A DNA stretch of 36,679 nt from an uncultured Oscillospiraceae bacterium (lineage in GTDB: Bacteria; Bacillota; Clostridia; Oscillospirales; Oscillospiraceae), in contig CAJUOA010000020.1 of the NCBI GenBank assembly GCA_910587785.1, positions 1 to 36,679 of the forward strand, given 5' to 3'. Position 1 is the stretch's first letter. Every line of letters begins with the position of its first letter. The notes under the pieces were generated by a model, which searched no databases, was not told the DNA's origin, and saw nothing but the letters and a program-made list of their open reading frames with translations. Made by a program: the position numbers and the translations under genes. Positions 1 to 7,834 of this stretch are shown piece by piece.

Positions 1-1244
1 TGGACAGCCTGACCACCATCCGCAAGCTGAAGGAGCATGGCGTGGAGGTCTACTTCGAGAAGGAGAATATCTGGACCTTCGATTCCAAGGGAGAGTTGCT
101 CATCACCATCATGTCCTCTCTTGCCCAGGAGGAGAGCCGCTCCCTTTCGGAGAACATCACCTGGGGCCAGCGCAAGCGGTTCTCTGACGGCAAGGTCAAC
201 CTCCCCTATAAGCAGTTTCTCGGCTACCGAAAGGGGCCGGACGGTTTCCCGGAGGTAGTGGAGGACGAGGCCAAGATCGTCCGCCGTATCTACGCCCTTT
301 TCATGGAGGGCAAGACCAGCTATGCCATCGCCAAGGCCCTCACCGCTGACGGCATCCCCACGCCCTCCGGGAAAAGCAAATGGGGAGCCAGCGTGGTGGA
401 GAGCATCCTCACGAATGAAAAATATAAGGGGGCGGCACTCCTTCAAAAGTGCTATACGGTTGATTTCCTCAATAAAAAGCGGAAGGTCAACGAGGGCGAG
501 GTTCAGCAATATTGGATCGAGCGGAGCCACCAGCCCATTATCCAGCCTCACGAGTTTGATGTTGTCCAGGCCGAGTTCGCTCGGCGAAAGGGCATGGGCC
601 TCCACTACAGTGGCGGCGGGGTATTCTCCTCCCGGCTGGTCTGCGGCGACTGCGGCGGCTGCTACGGACCCAAGGTCTGGCACTCCAACAGCAAGTATCG
701 CCGCGTTGTCTGGCAGTGCAACGGAAAGTTCAGCAACGAGGAAAAGTGCCGCACTCCGCATTTGATGGAGGAGGACATCAAGGCCCGGTTCCTGGCAGCG
801 TTCAATCAACTGCTGGACGGCAAGGAGGCTCTGCTGGATGACTGCCGCATCATGCAGGACCACCTCACCAACTGCTCCGCCATTGACGCGGAACTGGACG
901 AGCTGCTCCGGGAGATCGCGGTGGTGACAGAACTGACCCAGCGGTGCATCCAGGAGAACGCCAGAAACGCACAGAGCCAAGATGAGTACGCCGAACGCTA
1001 CAACGGCTATGTGGCAAGGTATGAAAAGGCCAAGGCCAGGGTGGATGTCCTTCAGGAGCAGAAAAAACAGCGGCAGGCCAAAGCTGACCTCATTGGCGGG
1101 CTCATGTTCGCTCTGCATGAGTTGGAGGATGGCGTTACTGAGTTTGACAATACCCTCTGGCTGGCGGTGGTGCGTAAGGCCACAGCCTACCACGATGGGA
1201 GGCTGGTGTTCACCTTCCAGAATGGGATGGAGATTGAGGGATAA
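1..1244 (+). CDS. Large serine recombinase, 3' part only (cut by window edge)
   Basis: The reading frame enters from outside the window (first full codon at base 3) and gives 413 residues to the TAA at 1242-1244. The first ~45 residues match the end of a resolvase catalytic domain (SSLAQEESRSLSENI). A 'Recombinase' domain follows (GYRKG..., then IVRRIYALFMEGKTSYAIA and SILTNEKYKG). Next is a zinc beta-ribbon with a CGDCGG pair and two later cysteines in WQCNGKFSNEEKC, then a charged coiled-coil-like tail. The catalytic serine lies outside the window. Proteins of this family integrate and excise Tn4451/Tn5397-like elements and phages by cutting at short attachment sites. The gene usually sits at one end of its element, so an attachment site may lie near 1245-1377, but I could not identify one. 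The call is safe; whether the gene is active cannot be judged. Confidence 0.93.
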   Translation, partial: DSLTTIRKLKEHGVEVYFEKENIWTFDSKGELLITIMSSLAQEESRSLSENITWGQRKRFSDGKVNLPYKQFLGYRKGPDGFPEVVEDEAKIVRRIYALFMEGKTSYAIAKALTADGIPTPSGKSKWGASVVESILTNEKYKGAALLQKCYTVDFLNKKRKVNEGEVQQYWIERSHQPIIQPHEFDVVQAEFARRKGMGLHYSGGGVFSSRLVCGDCGGCYGPKVWHSNSKYRRVVWQCNGKFSNEEKCRTPHLMEEDIKARFLAAFNQLLDGKEALLDDCRIMQDHLTNCSAIDAELDELLREIAVVTELTQRCIQENARNAQSQDEYAERYNGYVARYEKAKARVDVLQEQKKQRQAKADLIGGLMFALHELEDGVTEFDNTLWLAVVRKATAYHDGRLVFTFQNGMEIEG

Positions 1245-1262
1245 CTGAATAGGAACACACAT

Positions 1263-1298
1263 GGCCCGCTGGCTCATTTGGAGCTGGCGGGCCTTTTT
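1263..1298 (+). terminator. Rho-independent terminator of the serine recombinase gene
   Basis: A 13-bp stem (1263-1275 with 1281-1293, two G-U pairs) and a 5-nt loop are followed by TTTTT at 1294-1298. It lies 19 bp after the recombinase stop codon and just before the next promoter. Confidence 0.85.
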
Positions 1299-1301
1299 GT
1301 G

Positions 1302-1330
1302 TTGCATACCGTTTAAGTCAATGGTATAAT
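1302..1330 (+). promoter_or_regulatory. Sigma-A promoter for the DUF2971 gene
   Basis: TTGCAT (1302-1307), a 17-bp spacer and TATAAT (1325-1330) form a near-consensus promoter. It starts 4 bp after the T-tract of the preceding terminator. A GGAG ribosome binding site at 1366-1369 precedes the ATG at 1378. The gene is therefore its own transcription unit. Confidence 0.75.
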
Positions 1331-1377
1331 GCAAATATACACTTTGTGTATAGAAATCCAACAACGGAGATTATCAT

Positions 1378-2526
1378 ATGGATATACCTAATTTGATAGC
1401 TAATTTTCAGCAGCTTGCTCCAGAATTTGCATCCTCATACTGTATTGTAAATGGAGCAATCATGAATCTTAATGAAATACAGAACATGGGCTATGATGAG
1501 TTCTCTTTTCGTTCAAAAATCAATATGCCACTACGACTTTATCGATATTACCCTAACAAAAAGGACATAGATAAAGAAAATGGCGAAGAAATCAATTACT
1601 CCATCCAAGCATTGGAGCATAATACAGTTTTCCTTCAAAGTCCAACTGCATTTGACGATGTATATGATTCGGATATTAATATTGACTATCCTGCGTATGA
1701 ACATCTGCGATTGATTGAATATTGTAAAAGATGTGGAATAGAAGTTAATTCAGATCAACCAAGCCAGGCAATTGGAGATGCTTTAGTGAAGGCATTATGG
1801 GAGCATTATATTGCAAATGGCAACCTTAACAATGTATTTACAAAAACGCCAGACTCAGAAATTGAGCAACTGACGAATCAGATTTTTGAGCAAAAAATTC
1901 TCATAGAATTATGCAACACCCATGATTTCGGCTTAGCTCTATCAAAAGCATTACAAGGTGAATATTCAGATTACATCTCTCAACTAAAAAATACTTTTCG
2001 GACTGTTTGCTTTGCCACAACACCATATTCACAACTTATGTGGGGTGGTGCATATGCTAATTTCCACAATGGTTTTTGTGTTGAATACACCGTATTGCCT
2101 AACGATGAAACTTATAAAGAAGTGTACTACAATTTATTCCCTATGATTTATTGTAAGGTTCGTCCGAATATGACTCTACGGCTTGTTGCTGCAAAGGATA
2201 AGGGTATGACAAAAGAAACCCTATGGGATATATATTCTCATGGCGTTTTACGAAAAAGTATCGATTGGGCATTTCAAAATGAATGGCGATTACTGCTTCC
2301 TTTGCGTAGTAAGAACGTAGCGGATTACAATGTAAAATTTTTCCCTATCTCAAAAGTCTATCTGGGTAACCGAATGGTTCCAGAGGAAAGAAGAAAAATA
2401 ATAGATATTTGCCACAGCAAGAACATTCCGTATATTGGCGTAAAAAGAAGTCCTTCAGTTTTTGAGATGCAAGATTGTGAAATCAGATGTGAGGATTGCC
2501 CGCAATATGTAAATTCAAAGAAATGA
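1378..2526 (+). CDS. DUF2971 family protein, low-GC cargo gene
   Basis: The 382-residue protein has the DUF2971 layout: an early LYRYYPNK segment, TVFLQSPTAFDDVYDSD, then CFATTPYSQLMWGGAY followed by GFCVEY, the part typical of the family. A cysteine cluster (CEIRCEDCPQ) lies near the C-terminus. The biochemical function of DUF2971 is not established, so I give none. Base composition is strikingly AT-rich compared with the GC-rich core genes from 3341 onward, which indicates horizontal transfer. It has its own terminator-insulated promoter and sits between a serine recombinase gene and an integrase remnant, as a cargo or defence-type gene might. The defence idea is inference from context only. 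The ATG at 1378 was chosen for its GGAG site 8 bp upstream. Confidence 0.85.
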   Translation: MDIPNLIANFQQLAPEFASSYCIVNGAIMNLNEIQNMGYDEFSFRSKINMPLRLYRYYPNKKDIDKENGEEINYSIQALEHNTVFLQSPTAFDDVYDSDINIDYPAYEHLRLIEYCKRCGIEVNSDQPSQAIGDALVKALWEHYIANGNLNNVFTKTPDSEIEQLTNQIFEQKILIELCNTHDFGLALSKALQGEYSDYISQLKNTFRTVCFATTPYSQLMWGGAYANFHNGFCVEYTVLPNDETYKEVYYNLFPMIYCKVRPNMTLRLVAAKDKGMTKETLWDIYSHGVLRKSIDWAFQNEWRLLLPLRSKNVADYNVKFFPISKVYLGNRMVPEERRKIIDICHSKNIPYIGVKRSPSVFEMQDCEIRCEDCPQYVNSKK

Positions 2527-2643
2527 TGCTACATATGTTTTGCTTGGATCATTGGATCATACCCCTGATAAACAGTATTTAGGGACACACATTTGAACAC
2601 TGCCAAAGGGTAATATGGACCTTACACCCCATTCTATTGAATC
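2527..2643. other. Gene-free spacer with an 8-bp tandem repeat
   Basis: No convincing reading frame. TTGGATCA occurs twice in tandem (2544-2551 and 2552-2559) just after the DUF2971 stop codon. No terminator with a clear T-tract is visible here. Confidence 0.4.
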
Positions 2644-2735
2644 TGCACACCCTTTGGAACCGTCCTGCACACCCCCTCGCACTTAGCCTTGAAAACTGAA
2701 AAAAATTTGCACCCCCTATGCGGCAAGGGTGTGCA
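2644..2735. repeat. Cluster of TGCACACCC motifs, possible integrase arm sites
   Basis: TGCACACCC occurs at 2644-2652 and 2666-2674, a one-mismatch copy at 2708-2716, and an inverted copy at 2727-2735. The last two form a hairpin of 11-bp arms with one mismatch. The cluster lies just beyond the 3' end of the tyrosine integrase remnant, where arm-type binding sites of such integrases are often found. The repeats are visible; the attachment-site role is inferred. Confidence 0.4.
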
Positions 2736-2760
2736 ATCGTATCAAAATCACCATCGCTTT

Positions 2761-3000
2761 TCAAGAAAAACCTCTGGAATCGCAACGATTCCAGAGGTTT
2801 TTTGGTGCCTGTCCATTGTTGTTTTCCATGCGCTGCGCACTCTCCCGTTTCATCTGGTCAGTCACATGGCCGTAGACATCCAGTGTGAACGCCGCCGCGG
2901 CGTGGCCGAGGTTGCTCTGCACTGTCTTGATGCCATCGCCGGAGCGGATAGCTGCGACGGCATATGAATGCCCCTGCGGTTTGTCCTTATTCTTTTTCCT
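2761..3000 (-). pseudogene. Tyrosine recombinase (phage/ICE integrase) C-terminal remnant
   Basis: Read on the minus strand, the open frame between TAG (3001-3003) and TGA (2761-2763) contains GHSYAVAAIRSGDGIKTVQ, SNLGH, then FTLDVYGHVTDQMKRES and AQRMENNNG. This matches the last ~60 residues of integrases of the Tn916/phage family: the H-x-x-R-derived helix, the LGH box, and the catalytic tyrosine in LDVYGHVT. The usual R-H before SYA is replaced by G-H, and everything upstream is absent: the frame is closed by a stop and the flanking sequence does not resemble an integrase. It is a decayed fragment without a start codon. Its last codons run through a perfect terminator-like palindrome. Confidence 0.8.
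2771..2803. terminator. Perfect bidirectional terminator hairpin
   Basis: Twelve-bp arms (2771-2782 and 2786-2797) enclose a 3-nt loop. AAAAA precedes and TTTTTT (2798-2803) follows, so it can act on either strand. It lies inside the last codons of the integrase remnant. Confidence 0.75.
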
Positions 3001-3312
3001 CTAAAAAGCGGCCATGAAATGGGGCCTACGGAAGGGGGTGATAACCAGGGGCAGATCTTAAAGGGCAAATTTTTCAGCCCGAGAAGGATGTTGAAAATGG
3101 GAGCCTGAGGTATTACCGTAAGGCAAAGTAACGACGGCTTAGACCTGTGCCACTTCGGCGCAAAAATGCACACGCATAGCAAATTTTACACACGGGTTTT
3201 CACATGAGCGAGCCCCACGAAACCGCGATCTCCTGGTTGATGAGACAGGCATGGCGCACATTTCGGTTTCCGCGAAGCGTACATCCATGCCCCCGGCTGG
3301 AGGGGGCGTGTA
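3001..3312. other. Unassigned sequence at the mobile/core junction
   Basis: Stops interrupt all frames that look plausible. Short open stretches exist on both strands (for example a minus-strand frame ending at 3139), but none has a recognisable domain or a good ribosome binding site. Composition rises from mixed to GC-rich across this stretch, so it probably holds the edge of the inserted DNA. Confidence 0.4.
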
Positions 3313-3349
3313 CTGTTGTAGGGGCGCACAGTGTGCGCCCCTACAGCAG
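3313..3349. repeat. GTAGGGGCGCACA palindrome, copy 1 (holds the noc stop codon)
   Basis: Perfect 13-bp arms (3318-3330 and 3332-3344) surround a single G. Pairing extends outward to 3313/3349 with one G-U pair. The minus-strand TAG stop codon of noc (3341-3343) is the TAG of the GTAG arm. A second copy occurs at the end of ribF (28707-28733). It could act as a 3'-end hairpin for noc mRNA. Confidence 0.8.
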
Positions 3350-4168
3350 CTCCCGGGTCTTCGCCTGCTTTTTCGGAATCTGGATCGTAATCGTGATCGA
3401 CTCCTCGTCCTCCTGCTGTTCACAGCGGGCGTCCACGCCTGCCCGGCGGATGGTCTCCATGCCCCGGGAGACGCTGTTGAGAAAGAGCCGCACATCCTTG
3501 ATGATGTACACCGGACGCCGGGGCGGGGCCTGCCGCTGTTTCTTCTGGAGCAGCCCCTCCACGTACTCCTCCGCCGCGGCCACGTTCATCTGCTTCTCCC
3601 CCATGGTCCGGGCGGCGGCGAGCTGAGCCTCCGCGCCCTCCAGGCGGAGCAGGGCCCGGGCGTGGCGCTCAGTCAGGCCGAAGCGGCGCAGTACCTCCGT
3701 GCATTCCGGCCCCAGCCGCAAAAGCCGCAGCTTGTTGGCCACCGCCGACTGGGACCGCCCCAGACGGCGGGCCGCCTCCTCCTGACTCATGGCGTAGGTG
3801 GAGATGAGCCGCGCGATAGCCGCCGCCTCGTCCAGGTAGTGGAGGTCGCAGCGGTGGAGGTTCTCCACCAGGGCCAGCAGGGCGCTCTCCTGCCCGGTGG
3901 CCTGAACCAGGATGCAGGGCACCGTCTTCAGCCCCGCAAGTCCCGCCGCCCGCAGACGCCGCTCCCCCGCCACCAGCACATAGCCGGAGGGCGTCTTCTG
4001 CACGCTCAGGGGCTGGAGCACCCCGTGCTGCCGGATGGACTCCGCAAGCTCCCTGAGGGGCTCCTCCTCAAACCGGCGGCGGGGCTGCCGGGGGTTGGGG
4101 ATGATGCGCTCGATGGGCACCTGGTGGATGCGGTTGGACTGGTAGAGACTGTTCCTCTTTTGTTCCAT
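3341..4168 (-). CDS. noc: Noc-type ParB family protein (nucleoid occlusion / partition)
   Basis: The 275-residue protein has a ParB N-terminal CTPase domain (VPIERIIPNPRQPRRRF at ~17-33; GERRLRAAG at 68-76). A helix-turn-helix follows at ~127-150 (LGRSQSAVANKLRLL), with LTERHARALLRLE just after it. The C-terminus (ITITIQIPKK) resembles Noc rather than Spo0J. Noc binds NBS sites on the chromosome, spreads as a CTP-dependent clamp and blocks Z-ring assembly over DNA. The start at 4168 has a GGGGGAG ribosome binding site. Only ~16 residues precede the ParB domain, so the membrane-binding amphipathic helix of Bacillus Noc is not evident. No parA or gidB gene is adjacent; the gene is divergent from tsaE. 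A generic chromosomal ParB is the alternative. Confidence 0.82.
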   Translation of the reverse strand: MEQKRNSLYQSNRIHQVPIERIIPNPRQPRRRFEEEPLRELAESIRQHGVLQPLSVQKTPSGYVLVAGERRLRAAGLAGLKTVPCILVQATGQESALLALVENLHRCDLHYLDEAAAIARLISTYAMSQEEAARRLGRSQSAVANKLRLLRLGPECTEVLRRFGLTERHARALLRLEGAEAQLAAARTMGEKQMNVAAAEEYVEGLLQKKQRQAPPRRPVYIIKDVRLFLNSVSRGMETIRRAGVDARCEQQEDEESITITIQIPKKQAKTRELL

Positions 4169-4350
4169 AGATGCTCCCCCTTTTCCGGGTTTTTCTCTAT
4201 TTTAAGGCTTGTCCGGTGAAAATAGCATCAAATCCTGTCGGGGCGGTGCAAAATTATCCAATTCCCATTCGACTGCCCCGGGCTTCTTTTCTGTTTCTCC
4301 CTCCCCGGCGTTCTCTTGACATTTGTTGATCTAAAATTCTCCGTTCCCCC

Positions 4351-4379
4351 TTTTCGGAAGCTGTTTTTTGTGTTATAAT
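4351..4379 (+). promoter_or_regulatory. Probable promoter of tsaE-tsaB
   Basis: TATAAT at 4374-4379 lies 39 bp before the tsaE start, with only a weak -35 (TTTTCG, 4351-4356) at 17-bp spacing. The noc-tsaE gap (4169-4418) otherwise holds no gene. A TTGACA at 4316-4321 has no -10 partner at the right distance. Confidence 0.4.
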
Positions 4380-4418
4380 GCGAAACTGTAAGGAATCACA
4401 GACAAGGAGGGGAGACCG

Positions 4419-4847
4419 ATGGAGTATCGATCCCGCGGCGTGGAGGAGACGGAGGCCCTGGGAGAGCGCCTGGGGGCGCGTCTTTGCCCCGGGGACGTGG
4501 TGGCCTGCCGGGGGGACCTGGGGGCGGGGAAGACCGCCTTCACCCGGGGCCTGGCCCGTGGGCTCGGGTGTACGGGCCGGGTCACCAGCCCCACGTTCAC
4601 CATCGTCAATGAGCACCAGGGCCGCGTGCCCCTCTTCCACTTCGACTGGTACCGTCTGGGCGGAGAGGAGGAGCTGTTCGACATCGGCTGGGAGGAGTAT
4701 CTCGCCCGGGGCGGCGTGTGCGCTGTGGAGTGGAGTGAGCGGGCTCCGGAGGCCCTGCCGGAGGGCACTGTCACTGTGACCATCCGCCGGGACGAAGAGG
4801 ACGAGGACCAGCGGCAGATCGCCATCGAGGGGGTGGAGGAGATATGA
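4419..4847 (+). CDS. tsaE: tRNA t6A synthesis ATPase TsaE
   Basis: This 142-residue protein is the small ATPase of the TsaB-TsaD-TsaE complex that, with TsaC, makes N6-threonylcarbamoyladenosine at position 37 of ANN-decoding tRNAs in the cytoplasm. It shows the Walker A motif GDLGAGKT (residues 32-39), the family block SPTFTIVNEH, and HFDWYRL followed by an acidic stretch and VEWSER. Length is normal. The ATG at 4419 follows a strong AGGAGGGGAG site. The last four bases overlap the start of tsaB (ATGA), so the two are translationally coupled. The usual partners rimI and tsaD are not next in line; upp follows instead. Confidence 0.96.
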   Translation: MEYRSRGVEETEALGERLGARLCPGDVVACRGDLGAGKTAFTRGLARGLGCTGRVTSPTFTIVNEHQGRVPLFHFDWYRLGGEEELFDIGWEEYLARGGVCAVEWSERAPEALPEGTVTVTIRRDEEDEDQRQIAIEGVEEI

Positions 4848-5548
4848 AGCTTCTAGCGCTGGAGACCTCGGCGAAGGCGGCGTCCTGCGCGGTGCTGGAG
4901 GACGCCGCGCCGGTGGCCGCGGCCTGGCAGTGCACGGGCCTGACCCACAGCCGGACATTGCTCCCCATGGTGGAGGACCTGCTGAAAAACAGCGGCCTGG
5001 CGCTCGAGGACATGGACGCCATCGCCGTGGCGGCGGGGCCGGGGTCCTTTACGGGCCTGCGCATCGGCATCGCGGCGGTGAAGGGCCTGGCCTGGGCGGC
5101 GGAGCTGCCCTGCATCCCCGTGTCCACGCTGGAGGCCATGGCCTGGCCTCTGGCCCACCTGGAGGGGACGGTGGCCTGCGCCATGGACGCCCGGCGGCAG
5201 CAGGTGTACCACGCCGTTTTCCGGGCATCCGGGGGCGCTCTGGAGCGCCTGCGGGCCGACTGCGCCGTGTCCTTGGAGGAGGCCGCCGCAGGCCTGGAGG
5301 GTCTGCCGGGGCCTGTTACCGTAGTGGGAGACGGCGCGGCGCTCCTACACAGCTTCCTCCGGGAGCGTGGCATCCCCAGCCGCATGGCCCCCGCCCATCT
5401 GTGCTGGCAGAGTGCGGCGGGCGTCGGGATGGCCGCCGCGCGGCTCTGGCCGGAGGGGGCGGTGAGTGCCCAGGCGGTCCGGCCCGCGTACCTCCGGCTG
5501 AGTCAGGCGGAGCGGGAGCGTCTGGCAAAGATGGAGAGCGAAGCGTAG
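4844..5548 (+). CDS. tsaB: tRNA t6A synthesis protein TsaB
   Basis: The 234-residue protein is the non-catalytic ASKHA-fold partner of TsaD. It begins MKLLALETSAKAASCAVLED and carries the signature block AVAAGPGSFTGLRIGIAAVK (~residues 63-82), followed by STLEAMAW. It dimerises with TsaD and lets TsaE dock during t6A formation. It overlaps tsaE by four bases. The TAG stop (5546-5548) lies inside a small hairpin that opens a repeated two-hairpin element (5538-5621). The C-terminal region is average for the family and includes AVRPAYLRLSQAERER. Confidence 0.95.
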   Translation: MKLLALETSAKAASCAVLEDAAPVAAAWQCTGLTHSRTLLPMVEDLLKNSGLALEDMDAIAVAAGPGSFTGLRIGIAAVKGLAWAAELPCIPVSTLEAMAWPLAHLEGTVACAMDARRQQVYHAVFRASGGALERLRADCAVSLEEAAAGLEGLPGPVTVVGDGAALLHSFLRERGIPSRMAPAHLCWQSAAGVGMAAARLWPEGAVSAQAVRPAYLRLSQAERERLAKMESEA

Positions 5549-5621
5549 CTTCGCGGACAAAAAGTTTTTCTTCTTTTGCTTCTTTTCTTCTTTGTACACA
5601 AAGAAGAAAAGAAGGGATGCC
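5538..5621 (+). repeat. Two-hairpin intergenic element, copy A
   Basis: Hairpin 1 is GCGAAGC (5538-5544) with GCTTCGC (5548-5554) and spans the tsaB stop. Next comes GGACAAAAAGTTTTTCTT. Hairpin 2 has perfect 17-bp arms (5579-5595 and 5598-5614) around AC, centred on TTTGTACACAAA. An ATGCC motif follows (5617-5621). The same layout, with compensatory base changes, occurs at 27710-27784. It could be an RNA element in the upp leader or a dispersed repeat. The 5549-5644 gap holds nothing else except the upp ribosome binding site. Confidence 0.7.
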
Positions 5622-5644
5622 GATGAAAAGAGAGGAGCAGTTTC

Positions 5645-6280
5645 ATGTATAGCGACAAGGTTCATATCGTCAGCCACCCGCTGGTGGCCCACAAGCTGAC
5701 GATCCTGCGGGACAAGCGGACGTCGACGAAGGATTTCCGGGAGCTGGTCAGCGAGATCGGGATGCTCTTGACGTACGAGGCCACCCGGGACCTGCCTCTG
5801 ACGGAGAAAGAGGTGGAGACCCCCATCTGCAAGACCATGGCCCCCACGCTCAAGGGAAAGAAGTTCGCCGTGGTGCCCATACTGCGCGCTGGCCTGGGGC
5901 TGGTGGACGGGGTGCTGCGGATGGTGCCGTCGGCCCGGGTTGGGCATATCGGCCTCTACCGCAACGAGGAGACGCTGGAGCCGGTGAAGTACTTCTGCAA
6001 GATGCCCAAGGACGTGGCGGAGCGGGAGGTGCTCATCGTAGACCCCATGCTGGCCACCGGCGGGTCCGCGGCGGCGGCGATCGGGTTCATGAAGGACTAT
6101 GGCTGCACCAGCATCAAGCTGATGGTGCTCCTGGCCGCGCCGGAGGGCATCGAGCGGGTCCAGCGGGAGCACCCGGACGTGGCCATCTACTGCGGCGCGG
6201 TGGACCGCCGCCTCAATGAGGACGGCTACATCGTCCCCGGCCTGGGGGACGCGGGGGACCGGATCTTTGGGACAAAATAA
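5645..6280 (+). CDS. upp: Uracil phosphoribosyltransferase
   Basis: The 211-residue protein converts uracil and PRPP to UMP in pyrimidine salvage. The PRPP loop VLIVDPMLATGGSA is at ~129-142. The uracil-binding C-terminal segment GYIVPGLGDAGDR and a terminal IFGTK are intact. PILRAGLGLVDGV (78-90) is also typical of the family. The ATG at 5645 has an AGAGGAG site upstream. It lies ~100 bp after tsaB on the same strand behind the two-hairpin element. Nucleoside salvage genes deoC and deoD are found a few kilobases further on. Confidence 0.97.
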   Translation: MYSDKVHIVSHPLVAHKLTILRDKRTSTKDFRELVSEIGMLLTYEATRDLPLTEKEVETPICKTMAPTLKGKKFAVVPILRAGLGLVDGVLRMVPSARVGHIGLYRNEETLEPVKYFCKMPKDVAEREVLIVDPMLATGGSAAAAIGFMKDYGCTSIKLMVLLAAPEGIERVQREHPDVAIYCGAVDRRLNEDGYIVPGLGDAGDRIFGTK

Positions 6281-6301
6281 GATCAACGCCAAATCGGTAA
6301 A

Positions 6302-6331
6302 AGGGCCGGCGCTGTCGCGCCGGCCCTGCCG
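6302..6331 (-). terminator. Shared hairpin between convergent upp and pepV
   Basis: Eleven-bp GC-rich arms (6302-6312 and 6317-6327) enclose TGTC. On the minus strand the stem runs into a short T-tract (bases 6299-6302), fitting termination of pepV. On the plus strand the tail is not T-rich, so termination of upp is weaker. Confidence 0.6.
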
Positions 6332-6364
6332 TCTGTCTGCTTCTTCCGTCATATAGACGGCTGC

Positions 6365-7780
6365 TCACACCTCACCGCACAGCGCAAGGATCGCGCGGAC
6401 AAAGACCTTGCTGCTGAACAGCATCTGGTCAATGGGCATGAATTCATCCGCGGAGTGGGCGCGGGTATCCACATCATCCGTCCCGCATCCGAACGCCACT
6501 CCATTCTCGATCTCGTGGACGTAGGTGCCGCCTCCGATGCAGATGGGGCGGTGGACCTTACCGGTCATCTCATTATAGATGCCCAGGAGCGTCTGCACCA
6601 GCCGGGAATCCTCCGGGACATAGTGGGGCGCGTACATCCGGCTGTCCATAGGCGTGACGCCCGCCTGACGGAGGCGCTCTCTGATGACATCCGTAGTGTT
6701 CTCATCGCTGGCGCTGAGGCACGCCCGGCAGTCGAACATCCCCTGGAGCCCGGCCTCCGCCGAGTACGTGAGGATGTCCAGGGACAGCGTGGTCTTCCCG
6801 GACACCTCGTCCTCCAGGGCCACGCCCAGGGCGCTCCCGTGGAAGTCATTGTGGGGGAACAGCGCCGAGACGGCCCGCATCTGCCGGTGGAGCTCTCCAT
6901 CGGACAGGGGAAGCTTCGCCAAGAGGGCCAGCAGGGCGGTGATAGCGTTCCTGCCGCCGGAGGGGCTGGAGGCGTGGGCAGTCTTGCCCCGGGCTGTGAT
7001 CTGCAGTCCCGCCTCGCAGGGCTGGGTGGAGAAGTCGATCCCCTCCAGCCCTTCGCACTGCCGGACGGCCCCGGCGACGGCCTCCCCGTCGAGCCCCTGA
7101 ACGACGGCGGACGCCTTGTCCGGGACCACGTTGAGCTTGACCCCGGCCTGGAAGGATACCAGCCGCGGGCAGGCGTCCGCGAGGGGCGCGCTGGAGGTGA
7201 AGCCGGAGCGGAGCCCGCCCTTTTCGATGTTGATGAGCGGGAACGACGCGTCGGGGGAGAAGGACAGGGGCGCGGACTTCTCCCGGGCGAAATAGTACTT
7301 CAAGTCACTGCTCCCGCACTCCTCGTCAGACCCCAGGATCAGCCGCACGTTCTTCTTGAGGGGGATGCCCAGCTCCTTGATGGCCCGCATGGCGTAGAGC
7401 GCGCACAGCGCCGGACCCTTGTCGTCGGAGGTCCCGCGCCCGTAGGCACGCCCGTCCTCGATCTTCATGGCAAAGGGCTTGGTCACCTGCCAGCCATCTC
7501 CGGCCGGGACCACGTCCAGATGGGCGAGGATGTCCAAATGGGGCTCCAGTTCAGGGTCCATGTCCGCTGTGATGACGTAGTTGTCGTAGTTCTTCACAGA
7601 AAATCCGTAGCCCCGGATCATGTCCGAGGCGGCGGACAGGCACTCCGCCGCCTCCCTGCCAAAGGGCATTCCGGGCAGCGCCTCCCTGCGCTCACTGTCG
7701 ATGGCCACCAGCCGGGACAGGTCCTCCAGCAGGGCGGGGATGTGCTCCTCCAGGTATGTGTCGATCTTGGTGTAATCCAC
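6365..7780 (-). CDS. pepV: PepV-type M20 dipeptidase
   Basis: A ~471-residue M20 metallopeptidase of the PepV/Sapep group, which cleaves dipeptides and some aminoacylated peptides in the cytoplasm with two zinc or manganese ions. Metal ligands are visible in order: HLDVVPAGDGW (His/Asp, ~residue 87), GRGTSDDKGP (bridging Asp, ~118), SDEECGSSD (catalytic Glu and ligand, ~151), and near the C-terminus GGGTYVHEIENGVAFG with HSADEFM. The lid/dimerisation insert is present (full length). The start is uncertain. GTG at 7780 has AAAGGTGA at ideal spacing; another GTG at 7789 is possible. The gene upstream (7835-8593) is 45-55 bp away on the same strand, so co-transcription is likely. Confidence 0.93.
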   Translation of the reverse strand: MDYTKIDTYLEEHIPALLEDLSRLVAIDSERREALPGMPFGREAAECLSAASDMIRGYGFSVKNYDNYVITADMDPELEPHLDILAHLDVVPAGDGWQVTKPFAMKIEDGRAYGRGTSDDKGPALCALYAMRAIKELGIPLKKNVRLILGSDEECGSSDLKYYFAREKSAPLSFSPDASFPLINIEKGGLRSGFTSSAPLADACPRLVSFQAGVKLNVVPDKASAVVQGLDGEAVAGAVRQCEGLEGIDFSTQPCEAGLQITARGKTAHASSPSGGRNAITALLALLAKLPLSDGELHRQMRAVSALFPHNDFHGSALGVALEDEVSGKTTLSLDILTYSAEAGLQGMFDCRACLSASDENTTDVIRERLRQAGVTPMDSRMYAPHYVPEDSRLVQTLLGIYNEMTGKVHRPICIGGGTYVHEIENGVAFGCGTDDVDTRAHSADEFMPIDQMLFSSKVFVRAILALCGEV

Positions 7781-7834
7781 GAGAATCACCTTTCCTTTCT
7801 TCCGTTTAGGTTCAATCGCTTCGACTGGACGCGC

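Noticed and set aside
3139..3495. A minus-strand frame rich in Arg/Ser next to noc
   Set aside because: It runs through the palindromic repeat and the noc gene in another frame and has no domain; only the noc frame is supported.
4316..4344. A perfect TTGACA upstream of tsaE as its -35
   Set aside because: No acceptable -10 lies 16-18 bp downstream; the TATAAT at 4374 is too far away to pair with it.
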